Shown here piece by piece: positions 12,277 to 24,141 of a stretch of DNA of 64,000 nucleotides. This DNA is from Trichobilharzia regenti (taxonomy: Eukaryota; Platyhelminthes; Trematoda; Strigeidida; Schistosomatidae), in NCBI GenBank assembly GCA_944472135.2, contig OX235262.1:68200887-68264886 (forward strand), given 5' to 3'. The position numbers and the translations under genes are program-made. Position 1 is the first letter of the stretch. Every line of letters begins with the position of its first letter. A model generated the notes under the pieces. The model searched no databases. It saw nothing but the letters and a program-made list of their open reading frames with translations, and had not been told where the DNA came from.

Positions 12277-12501
12277 CGTCGGTGATACAGTGGTAGAATG
12301 CTCACCAACCACGCAGGGTTCGACCCCTGGCCGAGGCACTTGTTTACCTCACTAAGTCAGTAATAAGACTGGTAAAGAGGGAAGATTGGAAATGAAGCTA
12401 ACAACCCCATCCCTTAAAAATAAATACCACTGCTACGGAAACTCCAAGCGTGTAGTTTGAAGCCCTATGTTTCCACTGGGAACGTAAAGGAAATAAAAAA
12501 A
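12277..12501 (+). mobile_element. tRNA-Gly-like SINE, family 1, with 13-bp target duplication
   Basis: CGTCGGTGATACAGTGGTAGAATGCTC is a tRNA-Gly-like head with B box GGTTCGACCCC. The body ends in 'ttgaagccctatgtttccac', 'gggaacgtaaagg' and an A-run. The 13-mer tacagaaccattg occurs just before (12264-12276) and just after (12502-12514), a target-site duplication. The terminal motif resembles the LINE 3' end, pointing to LINE-driven retroposition. Confidence 0.88.
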
Positions 12502-13131
12502 TACAGAACCATTGATAGCCTTTTCATCCTTGTCTAGTACTCTTTGTCAGTACTCATTGATGACCCCACCTGGAGTCAGACCTAGAACCTTCAGGTTATA
12601 AAGTGAACTTGTATACCATTTTAGCCAATGGGATAGAATCCAATAGCTCATCAATTCCATCTTTTTCTCTCAGTTGATGTAGATAGATATATTTATTTTT
12701 CATCTACATTACCATTTCTGCGATATGAATACTTTGCTGTTTTTGTATGTTGTATATTTTTATGACTGTCAGGAGATGCATTTTGTGCAACATATAGGAA
12801 GGAATTTATTTATTGCGTCAAATGTGTTTGAATTGTTGAATATAGACAGATAAACATTCAAATTTATTTTTACCATTACTCTCATTTTGCTAAGAGGTTT
12901 AAAAAATGCTTACCAGACTGAACATATGTAAAAACTAATCAGATGAATGCATTATTATTATAAATATGGCCTAATTGCATAGAAAGGCATTTGTTAACTA
13001 ATGTGTAGTAATTTACACGTGCCTGTTACACATTACTTAGAGTGTAGTTCACAGGAAGGTAAAAGTAGAAGTTATAAACAATTGAGACCATTTTTTCATT
13101 TTATTTGGGACTAGTCAACTAAGCATTTTGT

Positions 13132-13330
13132 GCGTCGGTAGCACAGCGGTTAGAACTCTCGCCGACCATGCACATGGTCTGGGGTTCGATCCCCTGCAGA
13201 CGCACACTTGATATCTATGGTCGGCCTGCAAAATTTGGTCTACCGATATCACATACTGAAAATTCCATACTTGTACCAAAAATATTGTATGGTTTCAAGC
13301 TATAATCAAAAATTTTAAAAAAATTAAAAA
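13132..13330 (+). mobile_element. tRNA-like SINE, family 1b
   Basis: GCGTCGGTAGCACAGCGGTT head, B box GGTTCGATCCCC, body 'atctatggtcggcctgcaaaattt' and an A-rich tail. Confidence 0.8.
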
Positions 13331-13656
13331 ATATGTTAGCTTCACAGCAAGTGATAGTGTACCGCAGTAAGACTCAAAATAAACACCTTTGGTTTCAAAA
13401 GCAAGAGCCATATCTTGTTCAGCTATTCTCTAACTGATTTCAGCCTGTAATCAAACCTCTACCTAATCCGACTGTTGCAAACTGACAACGGACAATAATT
13501 ATTACTTAAAAGTTTAGAATCTGTTATTGTTTATTTTCATCCTATTAAAATGATCAGTCTCTGTCGAAGAAGTTAGTTCATTCAATTCTCAGTGGGAAAA
13601 CAACCATCAATTGGATTGTGGTATTTCCGACGAACAAGTCGGTAGTAAAAAGTAAT

Positions 13657-14290
13657 TACTACTGTTATTATTCCCTTGGGTTCCAAGTGGAACATGAGGC
13701 TTCAGCAGCAAACCTACATTTCGTCTTGTTTTCAGCAGTCTTAGATTGCTCTAGTATTGCTCATAAATTTTCACCTCTCTCTCACACGACTCCCACGTCA
13801 CTGTCCGTCCTACACCCATCTTGCTGTCTCTTGAGCGTATATCAAAACCAACTCCATTTCCTTCTGCATATTTATTAAGCAGTAGGCTCGTGGTTAATTC
13901 ACTGCTCATCCAAGTCTGCAGTAGTGATAGCAGGCCAAATCTCCGAACCGTATAGAAAAATTGATTTGACATATGTGCTGAAGATCTTGATCTTGTCACT
14001 TATGTTGAGTGCAGCAGGTTTCTATACTGATTTCAGGATAATGAATGCCTTCTAGATCCTGGTTGGCTTAGACGTCTTCATCCATGCTTCGTGTAATTGA
14101 AACAAAAGTGTCCAGATAAATGGAAGAGATGGCTTAATTCAGATCTCTCCCACTGATAGTGATTACTACTTGTTTTTGCTGGTCGCTGTGTATTTTGATC
14201 ACTTCCGTCTTGTCTCTACTGTTTCTTCTATCAACGTATTGGTGTCCTCCTGGAGATCTTCGAGGTTGCATTTGACATAAATGGTCTACG
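13657..14290 (-). mobile_element. SR2/RTE-like LINE 3' fragment
   Basis: Terminus 'ttattattcccttgggttcca' at left; minus-strand decayed ORF remnant. 5'-truncated. Confidence 0.75.
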
Positions 14291-14384
14291 AAGTCCAGAT
14301 TTTCTTAAATGCACACTTCTACTGATCATCAATCACCAAAATATATGAAATTGATAGGCATTCGAACTATTAAACCTAAATTGT

Positions 14385-14650
14385 GCATTCAAAAGAAGTT
14401 CGTACAGCCATTATCCCTCCCGTGGCCTGATAAGACATAACCAAATAATGACTTCTACACCACTCTTTGCTTTTATTTTCATCCCCCTTCTTATCATCCC
14501 TTAATCTTATCTTATATTCATTATAAACGTGTTTCATTTTCTTCCCCTACAATCTAACATTACGTAATCGGTTCATTTTTTTACTAGCCTTTATAGACTA
14601 CTTCCACCTGAACAATTGTTTGTGTAATCATACTGTTTTTCATTATTCGT
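14385..14650 (+). mobile_element. Penelope-like element C-terminal tail
   Basis: 'aaaagaagttcgtacagcc' starts a frame KKFVQPLSLPWP(D), with one frame shift relative to upstream, followed by C/T-rich 3' sequence like that after 6480. Confidence 0.5.
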
Positions 14651-15164
14651 GTTATCACAGAATGCCTCATTTTTCATCCTTATTATTGATAAGACCATTA
14701 TTATTATTATTACTATTATTAATATTATCATTACCACTATTATGACTAACTGCACAATTTATATTCACCATCGTATTATCCTATAGACAAAACACCATGA
14801 TTGGTTTATATTTGAATTTTTATTTGTAAACTTATATATATATTAGAGTTAAGCCTGATGAGATCTAATTGAAAACAGTATTGTTCGCTTAAATGTGTTG
14901 TTGATATTGAAATCGATGACATTTCCGAAACATCTGTTGTGAAAGCCGATATGACATCAGACATTGATCATTTCGGTCGAGTAAACACTAGAAACCGGAA
15001 ATTCTGAAGTTTAAACAAAGAATAATTATAGTCTCTAATTACCAAAACTTATTCAGAATACTTCCATCCATGTAACTGAAAAAATAATCCATAATTTTGT
15101 GAATTATCAAAAACATACTCACTAGCAATAGTCATTAGCTTTCATTATGTAACTGATTTTTTTT

Positions 15165-15725
15165 TATTGGATGCTAGTCAGTAACTGATGTGATGTGTCT
15201 AGTCGTCTGTTTGATGCAGACTGAATTCTACCAGTCACGTTTGCAATATGGCTGCTATGCCACTAGGTGGCTCGGCGTCATGGTGCGATTTGAATTGTTG
15301 GTATTAGATGGTTAGAGGCAATCGTCAGAAAGCCTAGCTTGAACTAGGTTTCATGCTAGTTGGCACTCACCAGTCAGCAAGGCGTATCTGAAACCTTGAA
15401 GGAACTCTCTTCTGATATTTGAACCCGCGTCACCCAGTATCCTCATTGCAAACGTGACTGATAGAATTCAGTCTGCACCAAACAGAGGACTAGACACATT
15501 GCACTGATTACTAACTAGCGTCCAATCAAAAGTATCCAGTACAGCCCTACAGGAGGTCAATCGTGGGCCCGAATAGCTCAGTGGTAACATCTCTGACCGC
15601 AGTACTGGGTAACGTGGGTTTGAATCTCAGAAGGGATATGAGTTCCTTGCTGACTGGTGAGTGCCAACTCATACGAAACGTAGTTCAAGCAAGGCTTCCT
15701 GCCAATTGCCTCCAACCATCTAATG
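15165..15725. repeat. Inverted repeat block with tRNA-like SINE family 3 in both orientations
   Basis: Two nested inverted pairs. 15165-15245 ('ggatgctagtcagtaact' to 'cacgtttgcaa') is inverted against about 15450-15535. 15303-15450 is inverted against 15567-15722, the latter reading GGGCCCGAATAGCTCAGTGGTAAC with B-box-like GGGTTTGAATC. The block ends 100 bases before exon 2. Confidence 0.75.
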
Positions 15726-15825
15726 TAACTGATTTGTGATTAATAACAATAAGTAGCTGACAAAATTTCTTTCATTAATAAAATATTCTACATTTTTCTG
15801 TATTGTAATCTTTTTTTTTCTCCAG

Positions 15826-15920
15826 CCTCCCTACTCAAAGCCTTACGTCACGCTAACATTGTTATTTTACACGATATTGTGCATACAAAGAACACGTTAA
15901 ACTTCATATTCGAATTTGTG
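15826..15920 (+). CDS. CDK14: CDK14/15-like kinase, exon 2 in window
   Basis: A strong polypyrimidine acceptor (ttttttttctccag) precedes 15826 and gtaagt follows 15920. The exon completes the split Ala codon and reads on as SLLKALRHANIVILHDIVHT and KNTLNFIFEFV, ending in phase 0. This matches the N-lobe of CDK14 (end of alpha-C, beta-4, beta-5 and the hinge FEFV). It sits about 100 bases downstream of a long inverted-repeat block in the intron. Confidence 0.94.
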
Positions 15921-16114
15921 GTAAGTTAGTTATGCTATGTAGATAGTGTTATTTAAACTTCGAATGCGAATTGTTACTTTATAGATGATATGTATTGTTT
16001 GAAGTGTTCATTCATATATCTTTTCACTTTGTTTTTGCGTTCTTAATAGAAAATTAAAGTTCCAAGTTTGAGCTTTCACTTTTTAGTTGCATTGGTGTTA
16101 ATTTTATAAGTGTA

Positions 16115-16262
16115 CGGGTAGAGGGTGCTAGCCTCACACTTAGCATACCCCTTTTATCGGGGTTTATTACAGGCTAAGGGAGGTTTAGGAGTGAGGTGGC
16201 CGGTAGTCGAACCCGTTCCATACGCGAGGTTGGCGAGCAGTCTATCACTGATCTGCCGAGTC
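16115..16262 (-). mobile_element. tRNA-Gly-like SINE, family 1 (partial)
   Basis: Reverse complement reads CGGCAGATCAGTGATAGACTGCTCGCC with B-box-like GGTTCGACTACCGGCC, then the family-1 body ('gaggctagcaccct'). The tail is missing. Confidence 0.65.
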
Positions 16263-17013
16263 ATTGTGGAACTCTATATTTGCTTAAGACATTAAAAATT
16301 TTGTGTTTGTTATTCAGACCGAAAATACGTGTCTGACTCTAAATAAATTACTGTCTAATGAGTGTATTTCTCAGCAGTACCGTTATAAAAATGAAAATAT
16401 GAATGGCTTCAAATGCTCAAGCGGTGCAATTGTTTTCGCTTTGCTTGTTGTTTGTGATGTATTCACCACCATATGGACAGTTTGAAAATGTGACGTGAAG
16501 ATTATGGTGAGATATTTATTTCGATCGGCGAATTACCACCGTCTGGAGTAGCCAGGCACTCTGTTCAGTCGAGGGTTCTAAACATAGAAAACTTAAATTT
16601 CACCTGTCTAGTCCAAAGGAAAAGTAAATTTCAAATAAACTTCTTTTTGGATAAATAGCTTAGGTCAGCTGAATTCATACGTTGTAGCTACCAAGACCGG
16701 CTCGTTATAGTCTGAACGCAAGACACCGATCTCTGCGTTCTACTGTGCCTCTAGACAAATAATGTGGATCAAATCAACATGCGACATGAAAATGTCAAAA
16801 TAATTATATACAGTCTAGGAGAAAAACGTATAATAATTTCAGAGCTCGTTGAAACACCCAAATAAGTACAAATATTGTCAATAAATCGTCCAAAAAGGAT
16901 TTCTAAAACAATTTTTCCGTCACATATGTTACTGCCTTGACAGTATGGTAAATTCAATGATGGACGCTGTGCATTAGTGATTTTACGATTTAATGGTTAA
17001 TTATGAAATCTAT

Positions 17014-17240
17014 GCGTCAGTGGTTCAGCGTTGGTCTGCTAGGCAACCACCCAAATGATCCGGGTTCGATTCTTGGTTGATGCACACCTAAACTTCGTCT
17101 AGTTTCCTAACTCGGAAAGAAGGGTGGGATTGGGTATAAGACTAGTAATCCTACGCTGTAATAACAAGGTCACCGTTATTGAAACCTTAGAACCTTGAAG
17201 CCTTATATTCCCCTCAAAATATAAGCAATGAAAAATGAGG
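17014..17240 (+). mobile_element. tRNA-Gly-like SINE, family 1
   Basis: GCGTCAGTGGTTCAGCGTTGG head, B box GGTTCGATTC, body and the tail 'ttgaagccttatattccc' followed by an A-rich end. Confidence 0.75.
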
Positions 17241-17451
17241 AAAGGTGTGTTGGTTTCCGTAACGTACTTTGGCTACGCGATACCTTCGTACATGAAAGTA
17301 GGAATAGTAGTCTGTAGGAGTGTTTTTATTTGTTATCAAATGTGGTTGACAACACAGAAACAGATGAAATCGAATAAAAACTTTTATGCTTACCAGTAGT
17401 ATTTGTGTGTTGTCGTAGAAATCAAAGTTTTATTACTTACTGTTTTCCAAG

Positions 17452-17902
17452 TCTTTTGATGTGGTTGCGTTCTCTGAGCTGGATAGTTAATTTGCAAAGC
17501 TTTCATCGCCCTACTAGGTGACATCTTCAGCGGATACTTCAATTCGCTGAAGTGAGCTTTTAGATTTCTCCACGAGTTTATCAATCATCCCTCCTGGTGA
17601 CCTTGGACGTGATTGGTTATTTTTGTGTGTTTTCACACCATCTAGGTTACTTGTATTAGAACTGATTGTTTCTTTGACTTGAACTTTGACCCTTTGTGTG
17701 TGTGAGGTTATTTTCTAATCAACCTTTCTTAATAACCAATCACATTCAAGGTTACCAGGAGAGATGATTAATAAACTCGTGGAGAAAACTAAAAGCTCAC
17801 TTCAAATTGAAGTATGCACTGAAGATGTCATCTAGTAGGGCGATGAAAGCTTTGTAAATTAACTATCTAGCTCAGAGAACGCAACCACATCAAAATTACT
17901 CA
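17452..17902. repeat. Long foldback (inverted repeat), arms about 165 bp
   Basis: 17452-17620 ('ttttgatgtggttgcgttctct' to 'gtgattggtta') is the reverse complement, with scattered mismatches and short indels, of 17731-17902. The loop is about 110 bases, with a GT-rich stretch. No ORF longer than about 60 codons. Confidence 0.8.
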
Positions 17903-19361
17903 CCTGAGCTACAAATCTTTTCCATCATATTTTCCAAGTCTGCTAGACTTGATTTTTAATCCTAATTGCAATCCAACTATTATATAATTTAAAATTTATT
18001 GAATAAATCTGGTTTCCTGGCCTTACATATTTGCTGTCTGAACATTTTCTGCCTATGCTTTGACTATTACTTCACTCTGTGACACTATTACCTACTCAGT
18101 ATAGCGAAATGTACATATATTTTAATTTTAATAGTTATGACATCCTGTACATGTGTGCATGTGTTCAGTGAGAACCATTTTCATATCTCTTTCATATTTC
18201 ACTCCCACCTTTTATTTTGTCTTAAAATTAGTTTGCGAGACTTATTCACACTTAATTTTTAAGTGTCTTTTTACGATCAGCTGATTCTCGGTGTTTGTGA
18301 TAGCATTAGTTTCCTGTTGTTGTTTTTTTCAAAATATTTCCCTCCCTCCCTCTTCGCACCTTTTTTTTTATTCTCGACAGATCGATTCTTTCTTTATTGC
18401 TCTTCTTCTTTTGTGTCATCTATTTTTACCATTGATGAAATGATTATTTTAAATTTGACACAGCGTATATTTAGGTAAGGTTAAGGGATATTATATACCT
18501 GAGGTTTATTTCACTTATTGATTTGTCAAAGGTTTTATTCTTTAAAATAAGTCATCTTCCTTTTGTATGTCTATGAGTGTCTAGGTATGTAATTTGCGTT
18601 TTGGCGTATGTGTACATGTGCGTGCGTACGTGCATGCGTGCATTCGGATGCTCGCATCTTTAAAATATATTTTTTATGCACAGCATATGTGTATGATATG
18701 AGATAAAGAAGTCAGTAAATGGTGGTAGTATTGGCAAAACAAGAGGAACACGTTTATCCGGCATTTTTATCGATTCCATCCCCATCCTTCAATGTCAAAA
18801 AAGCAGTAGAATCAATTTATTCAGTTTTTTTCTTTTAGTCTGAAACCTTTTTTGTTTTTTCTCTTGAATAATTTCCCTTCTGCGTTTTTTTCCTAATTCC
18901 TTATGGGTAGCATTGAGTGTGTTTGTGTATGTATGGGTGATTTAACGTTATGGTACAATAGTGCATATATATTGTTTCTCCAGTCCTTTTATTATAATGC
19001 GTGATATTATTATTATTATTGTTCAGCTAATATTGGAATTCTGTCTGCCTATTTAGTCTGTAATGTTTTGTGTTGTTGGTGTTGTTGTTTTTGTTGTTGC
19101 TGTGGTTGGGGGAGGGGTGATGGTCGTGCGGATGTTGGTGTTGCTAGTGTTAGTGCTAGTTTCATTATTGTCTTAAAACTTGTCGGTTTTGTAATTTTGT
19201 TCAATAGACATATAATCTTTATTTTTAGGTAAATAGTTGATGAATATGTAGACAGACATAAAAGTATTGAGGAAGAACATCTGCGTATAAAACTGGAAAT
19301 TAAAGAAAGAAATATTAGACAATATATTTGATAAGCGTCTACCTAAGTACTACCTTTTTAT

Positions 19362-19539
19362 TTATTATTATTATTCCCTTGGGTTCCGAGTGGAATATAG
19401 AGCTTCAACAACACATCTCCACATTCTCCTATTTTCCGTCGTCCTCTTCATCTGGGTCCACGACTGACCATAGTCTTTCAACTCTTCCAACTCGCACGAT
19501 CTCCTCTATGTTACTCTCGTACCTATGACCCACTCGTCG
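19362..19539 (-). mobile_element. SR2/RTE-like LINE 3' end, left half of an interrupted copy
   Basis: Terminus 'ttattattattcccttgggttc' at left. The copy stops at 'cccactcgtcg' and its continuation resumes at 20085 after an inserted element. Confidence 0.75.
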
Positions 19540-20084
19540 TATAGTAGGATAAGTAATACTGAGGTTAGGCGTCGAGTGCTAGGTAAGGAGAGGAAATCAG
19601 TCGATGAGGCTATGAAGCTACATTGACTGAGATGGTTGGGACATGTGGTACGTATCCGTAGTCATCGCATTCCTTGACGGTCGATGTTGGCTGATATAGG
19701 GTCAGACTGGAAAAGAGCCAGTGGCGGTCAAACGGGAACATGGCTTATCAGTCAATGAAATCCACAACAGTTAGTTTAAGCCAGCCAGTCACGTAGAGAG
19801 ATGTAGACTTCCTGGTTGGGGTCTTCGGGACGGTAAAAACCAATGACTGGAAACAGTCGGTGATGTGGCTTAGAATTGTTCTCAATGGCTGGCGCAGATG
19901 CATCCACTCCGTGTGACCTTTACTTTCCAATGAAACTATATTGCTCTTCGATATTATTATTCATTTTGTCTCATATTCCTGTCTACTGTCTCTATTTTGC
20001 ATTTCTTCTACTTTCTTCTATCGCTTTGTGTGCTACATGGAGTGTCGCTATTTGCACTGCTGCATTGAAATCAGAGAGACTGAC
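19540..20084 (+). mobile_element. LINE family B 3' fragment inserted into another LINE
   Basis: Frames read RRVLGKERKSVDEAMKL, RWLGHV, KRASGGQTGTW and LPGWG, the C-terminus of a second non-LTR family, followed by 'ggcgcagatgcatccactcc' and its C/T-rich 3' tail. It splits the minus-strand LINE, and near-duplicates cccactcgtcg / gcactattcg flank it. Stops interrupt the frame. Confidence 0.75.
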
Positions 20085-20420
20085 GCACTATTCGCTTCCC
20101 ATTGATATTCAACTCGAGGGCCTGACACACGATGTTATTTGATGGTTTCCTTAATGTTTACCCGATCTTTCTCCACTTTCACCAAAATATTTGTTGAGCC
20201 ATCGGTTCTTGGTGGGTTTTTTGCCAACCAAAGTTTCTTGTTGCTAATTCTTTCTGGCCAGCTGGCTAGCAAGCCATTTGATCTTCAGCATAGAGCCAGC
20301 TAGCGAAAGTAGCAGGTGTCGATAAAATTGTGTACCTTGTTGGAAATGCTTTTCGTGAAACGCTGGCCAAGTTTCTGACCCGTATAGAAGCAGTGATTGA
20401 CTTCACACTTGTGTTGAATA
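20085..20420 (-). mobile_element. SR2/RTE-like LINE, right half of the interrupted copy
   Basis: 'cgcttcccattgatattcaactcgaggg' continues the LINE sequence that stops at 19539, judged against uninterrupted copies at 36350-36410 and 51230-51260. Confidence 0.72.
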
Positions 20421-21811
20421 TATATATATATATCGCGCACTTCTTAACTAACGACCAAATTCTGCATTCGTTGTTTGTGAAATGAGTGTGTAGGTCACCT
20501 GAGTAGTGACAAAAACAAACATAGTCAAACTAATAAAACAAAGGGACACATCAATCCATCTATTATGTTTACTATAAACAAAATGTAGGTAAACGGTCAG
20601 TAATGCGCGTGTGCGTGCGTGTATGTTATTACTGCGCAGTCATTTTTTTCATTGTAAACAGCAAACTTAATTGTGTTTGTTTTTTATATAATTTAGAGTA
20701 ACAGACAAATCTGTTTCAAAAGATATTTACCGTAACTATCCAAATTAGTCACTCTTACCATGTGATACATTTATCAGTATTAATCTATTCTATTAATTAT
20801 GATTACTCGAGTGAATTCTATGCCAATCTTCCTGTTTTCTGAAATCCACATTTTACAATTTCCTTTCTAGTCGTTACTTTCGTATCATTAGATTGTTTTG
20901 TAAAGTAAGTAATGTTTCCGCAGTAAATAATGAATGATAAATGCACAACTACTCATGTAGGCAGTTATATACATATTTACTCCAACATGTGAAGAAAATA
21001 GAGCTTAATTGCAATGTTAAAACGTTTTCTCTCCTTCTCTCTGTGTTTACAAACAGTGTATTCATTAGTTAATGAAAGTAGTAGTTATTTACTAGTAAGT
21101 AGTATGATGCATTTACAGTTCAATATCCAGAGATATTTTTCCTCGTTTATATTTCTTCTCATTCTATCGAAAAGTGCTTATCTCTCATCATGTTAGTGAG
21201 AAATTATTATTATTAATAACGATAACATTAGCAGCAATTGGTTTCCCTAAACACAACATAAAACAATTAGCTTTTATTAGCCGGTATTTACTTGTCCATA
21301 ATATGAACAATGTTACTCATCTTATTTACAAAAAACAACAACAACAACAAAACTGGCAAGTCATGTTAACAATACAATATACATAGTGGTTTTTATGGCA
21401 AAGAAATTTGTCGAATAATATACCGTGATTAACTGTTTTGAGCCATTTGGAAAAGGGTAGTTTGCTTGGATAAAGTTTCTGGAAGTCTAGGAATCACTAA
21501 TCTCTGAGTCTCTATGACATAGTCCGAAATTAGTTACATCAGTGTACACGTTGTATTAATCCTTTATCATTTTGAAAGTACTGTTGACCAACGGGGAACA
21601 AACTCACCAATGACTTTGAAACGTACAAGTCGAGTAAGTTGCTGAAACCAGGTTAATAACAAGTGTTGAATGTGAAGTGTAGTAGATATGAAACGGGATA
21701 TCTGGTTAGTTTTAAGTTGGGTAAGGGAAAGATTAGACAAATATTATGGTTATTTAACAATAGATTAGGTTAATGTTGGGCTAACGGAAGATCAAAGTTA
21801 GAGTTGAGTCA

Positions 21812-22400
21812 TTATTATTATTGTTAGAATTCCCCTGAGTTCCAAGTGAAAAATAGGGCCTCAACAGCACATCGCCATTTTATCCTGTCCCCTTCAGTCC
21901 TTTTAAGCTGGCTCTACAATTGCCCATAAGCTCTCATATCCTGCTAACACGATCTCCTCTATGTCACCCTCGATCGCCCAACCCGCTGCCCCCCATTCGG
22001 TTTCCACTCGAGGGCCTGAAGTGTGTCTGATTTATCTCCATTGTCTTCAGCATTTTTCATTGGGCAGTTGCTTCTTGTTACTAATTCTTTCTGAACATCT
22101 GATCTACAATATGTTGCAAAGGCAGGTGTTCTTGAAAGTCTGCAGTAGCCACCGAGTCACAGATGTATATAGAAGAACTAACTTGACATGAATGTTGAGT
22201 ATCTGAATCGGATTGTGTTTTTTTTTAATGCTGAGTGCAGCAAATTTCCACTTTGATTTCAGAATAATAAATGTCAGTCTTAGTTTGCTGATCCGATTCT
22301 GACTGGCTTTGACACCTTCATCCATGTTGTCCGCCTATAGTTGACAGACTGTGCAAGTGAGTGAAAAAGTTGACTTGCTTCAAATTTCCACCCTTTGGTG
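21812..22400 (-). mobile_element. SR2/RTE-like LINE 3' fragment
   Basis: Terminus 'gaattcccctgagttccaag' at left. The minus-strand reading includes HVKLVLLYTSVTRW (decayed NVKSVLLYGSETW). Truncated. Confidence 0.75.
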
Positions 22401-22989
22401 CTTTTTGTTGTTAAGTCAGGAATCTAAATTTGCTCATTTCAGGATCAGTTAATGCATCCGTTCCCTATTAGATCACTCTATTCCACCTTCGATATTCTTT
22501 ATTTATTTATTTACTTATTCTATCGCATGTCCTTGTCTATTAAAGTATCATTAAATTTGTTTGCTATTTCTTAGTGTCATTACTTGAACTAATGCACTTA
22601 TATATATAGGGAGAGTTTTATGTTGATACATTAACGTGTATAATGTAAACTGTTTGTTTTTCTCGTCCCCTTGATTATCTCTTGATGTAAATATATCTTC
22701 TTATCATTGTTAATCAATTGCCAAGGTGAATGAATCCATTTAAGTGAATGTTTAGAACACTATTTTCACTTAGTACTTGTGATACTGATTACATTTTATG
22801 TAGTATTCATTTTGTGTATTATAGGTTAAGTAAACAGTTTATTTCTTTCCTTTTCTCTGTAAATAAATATTCATCAATGCTTAATGTATTTTCACTACAA
22901 CGATTGTAATAATCTTCATAATTCTGGTGACCTTACTGAATGTTTGGATGTTTCAATATATCTACTAATTTTCAAGAGAGTTGATTTGT

Positions 22990-23280
22990 TTTTCGAGTTA
23001 GACCACGAATTGATATGAGCTAGAGAACCATTGGAAACCAATAGGTAGTACTGGACAGTTGTTTCACTTTGGCTTGGGACTCATCCACAGTACATACGAA
23101 ACCAGAATCTACTGGTTACAAGACAAGCTCGTATACCCTTCAGCCACTGGGACCCGATTCAATGGCCAGTGCATGAATTCTAAACTCTACCAATTCGTGA
23201 TTTTCAGCTCAACTGGCACCAAACAATGTCATCGGCGGAAATCCATCCTCACTCCCGATTGAATGAACCTCATTAGTCAT
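22990..23280 (-). mobile_element. tRNA-like SINE, family 2
   Basis: Minus-strand head GAATCGGGTCCCAGTGGCTG and body; 3' end 'gctagagaaccattgg' at left. Confidence 0.7.
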
Positions 23281-23372
23281 GATTTTTGTCGATGAGTCCC
23301 AAACTGCGATGAAACAACTGTCCAGTACTCCCAGCTGGTTTTCAGTGGTTCTCTAACTGGTATCTACTAATA
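23281..23372 (+). mobile_element. tRNA-like SINE, family 2, body fragment
   Basis: 'gatgagtcccaaact', 'caactgtccagtactcccag' and 'ggttctctaactgg' form a headless copy, inverted against 23000-23085. Confidence 0.6.
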
Positions 23373-23462
23373 TATTAGTTTATGCATTCTACTGAAACAT
23401 AAGTATAAATGTAGAATTTAGCCACTATGATACAAAATAATTTCATATTAGACACGTTGCTT

Positions 23463-23905
23463 TGATTACATAACACACAGTCAATGATACAGTATTAATA
23501 ACTGGATGGCGTTTAGACCACAATTTATTACTGACGTAATCATATCAATGTAATCACATGGCTTCAAGATTTGCTTTATGCACTTTTCCGTCCTTCTTCT
23601 CTCTCTCTCTCCTGTTCTTTATTGCAATTTTACACATATCCGGTATAGATGTGGCGTCATTTTAGTTGTAAATATTTGGTGTTGATCCAAATGGACTAAG
23701 ATTGCACCATACAATAGGGTGGAATAGGTTAAATGTATTAAAACACTAACATAGTTAGGTGGAAAAAAAAGAGGAGAATAATTACTGAATTTTTATTCGT
23801 CTAATTAACATTAAACAGGTGCAATCGAAATGATGCAACGTCTCATACCGGATATATGTAAAATTGCAGTAAAAAAGACTAGGAAAGTGAAAGTACTTAA
23901 AGTAA
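23463..23905. repeat. R5-type repeat followed by an inverted repeat
   Basis: 23500-23560 contains the R5 motif 'ggcgtttagaccacaatttatta'. 23611-23672 ('attgcaattttacacatatcc') is inverted against about 23820-23885, with mismatches. The right arm happens to be flanked by splice-like AG and GTAAGT. Confidence 0.5.
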
Positions 23906-24141
23906 GTTATGAAGTTATGTGCATACACTGTGATCTGATTATGTGAGCGATAAATTGTTCTTGAAACGTCGCCTATATATTAACACGGTTTATCTAGTAT
24001 AGAGCTAATGAAACATAGTGGTTAATACTGTTATTAAAGTTGATTTCATGTTCAGGGTTTCGCAAATAATTTAACCAACCTTAGAATCTCTTACGTCAAA
24101 TAACATAAGCTACGTATAGTGATATATATATATATATATAC

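Larger units (their letters stand above)
9116..15825 (+). other. Intron 1 (6.7 kb) of the kinase gene
   Basis: Bounded by GT at 9116 and AG at 15824-15825. It holds three minus-strand SR2/RTE-like LINE 3' fragments (10170-10810, 10886-11640, 13657-14290), a tRNA-Gly-like SINE with target duplication (12277-12501), a second-type SINE (13132-13330), a Penelope-like tail (about 14385-14650), an AAT-type microsatellite near 14695-14745 and an inverted-repeat block (15165-15725). In 9120-10165 and 11640-12260 I see only AT-rich sequence without recognisable genes. Confidence 0.85.

Noticed and set aside
16303..16485. 60-codon ORF after an AG, resembling an exon with a hydrophobic end
   Set aside because: No donor follows, the phase does not fit exons 2 and 3, and no family is recognised.
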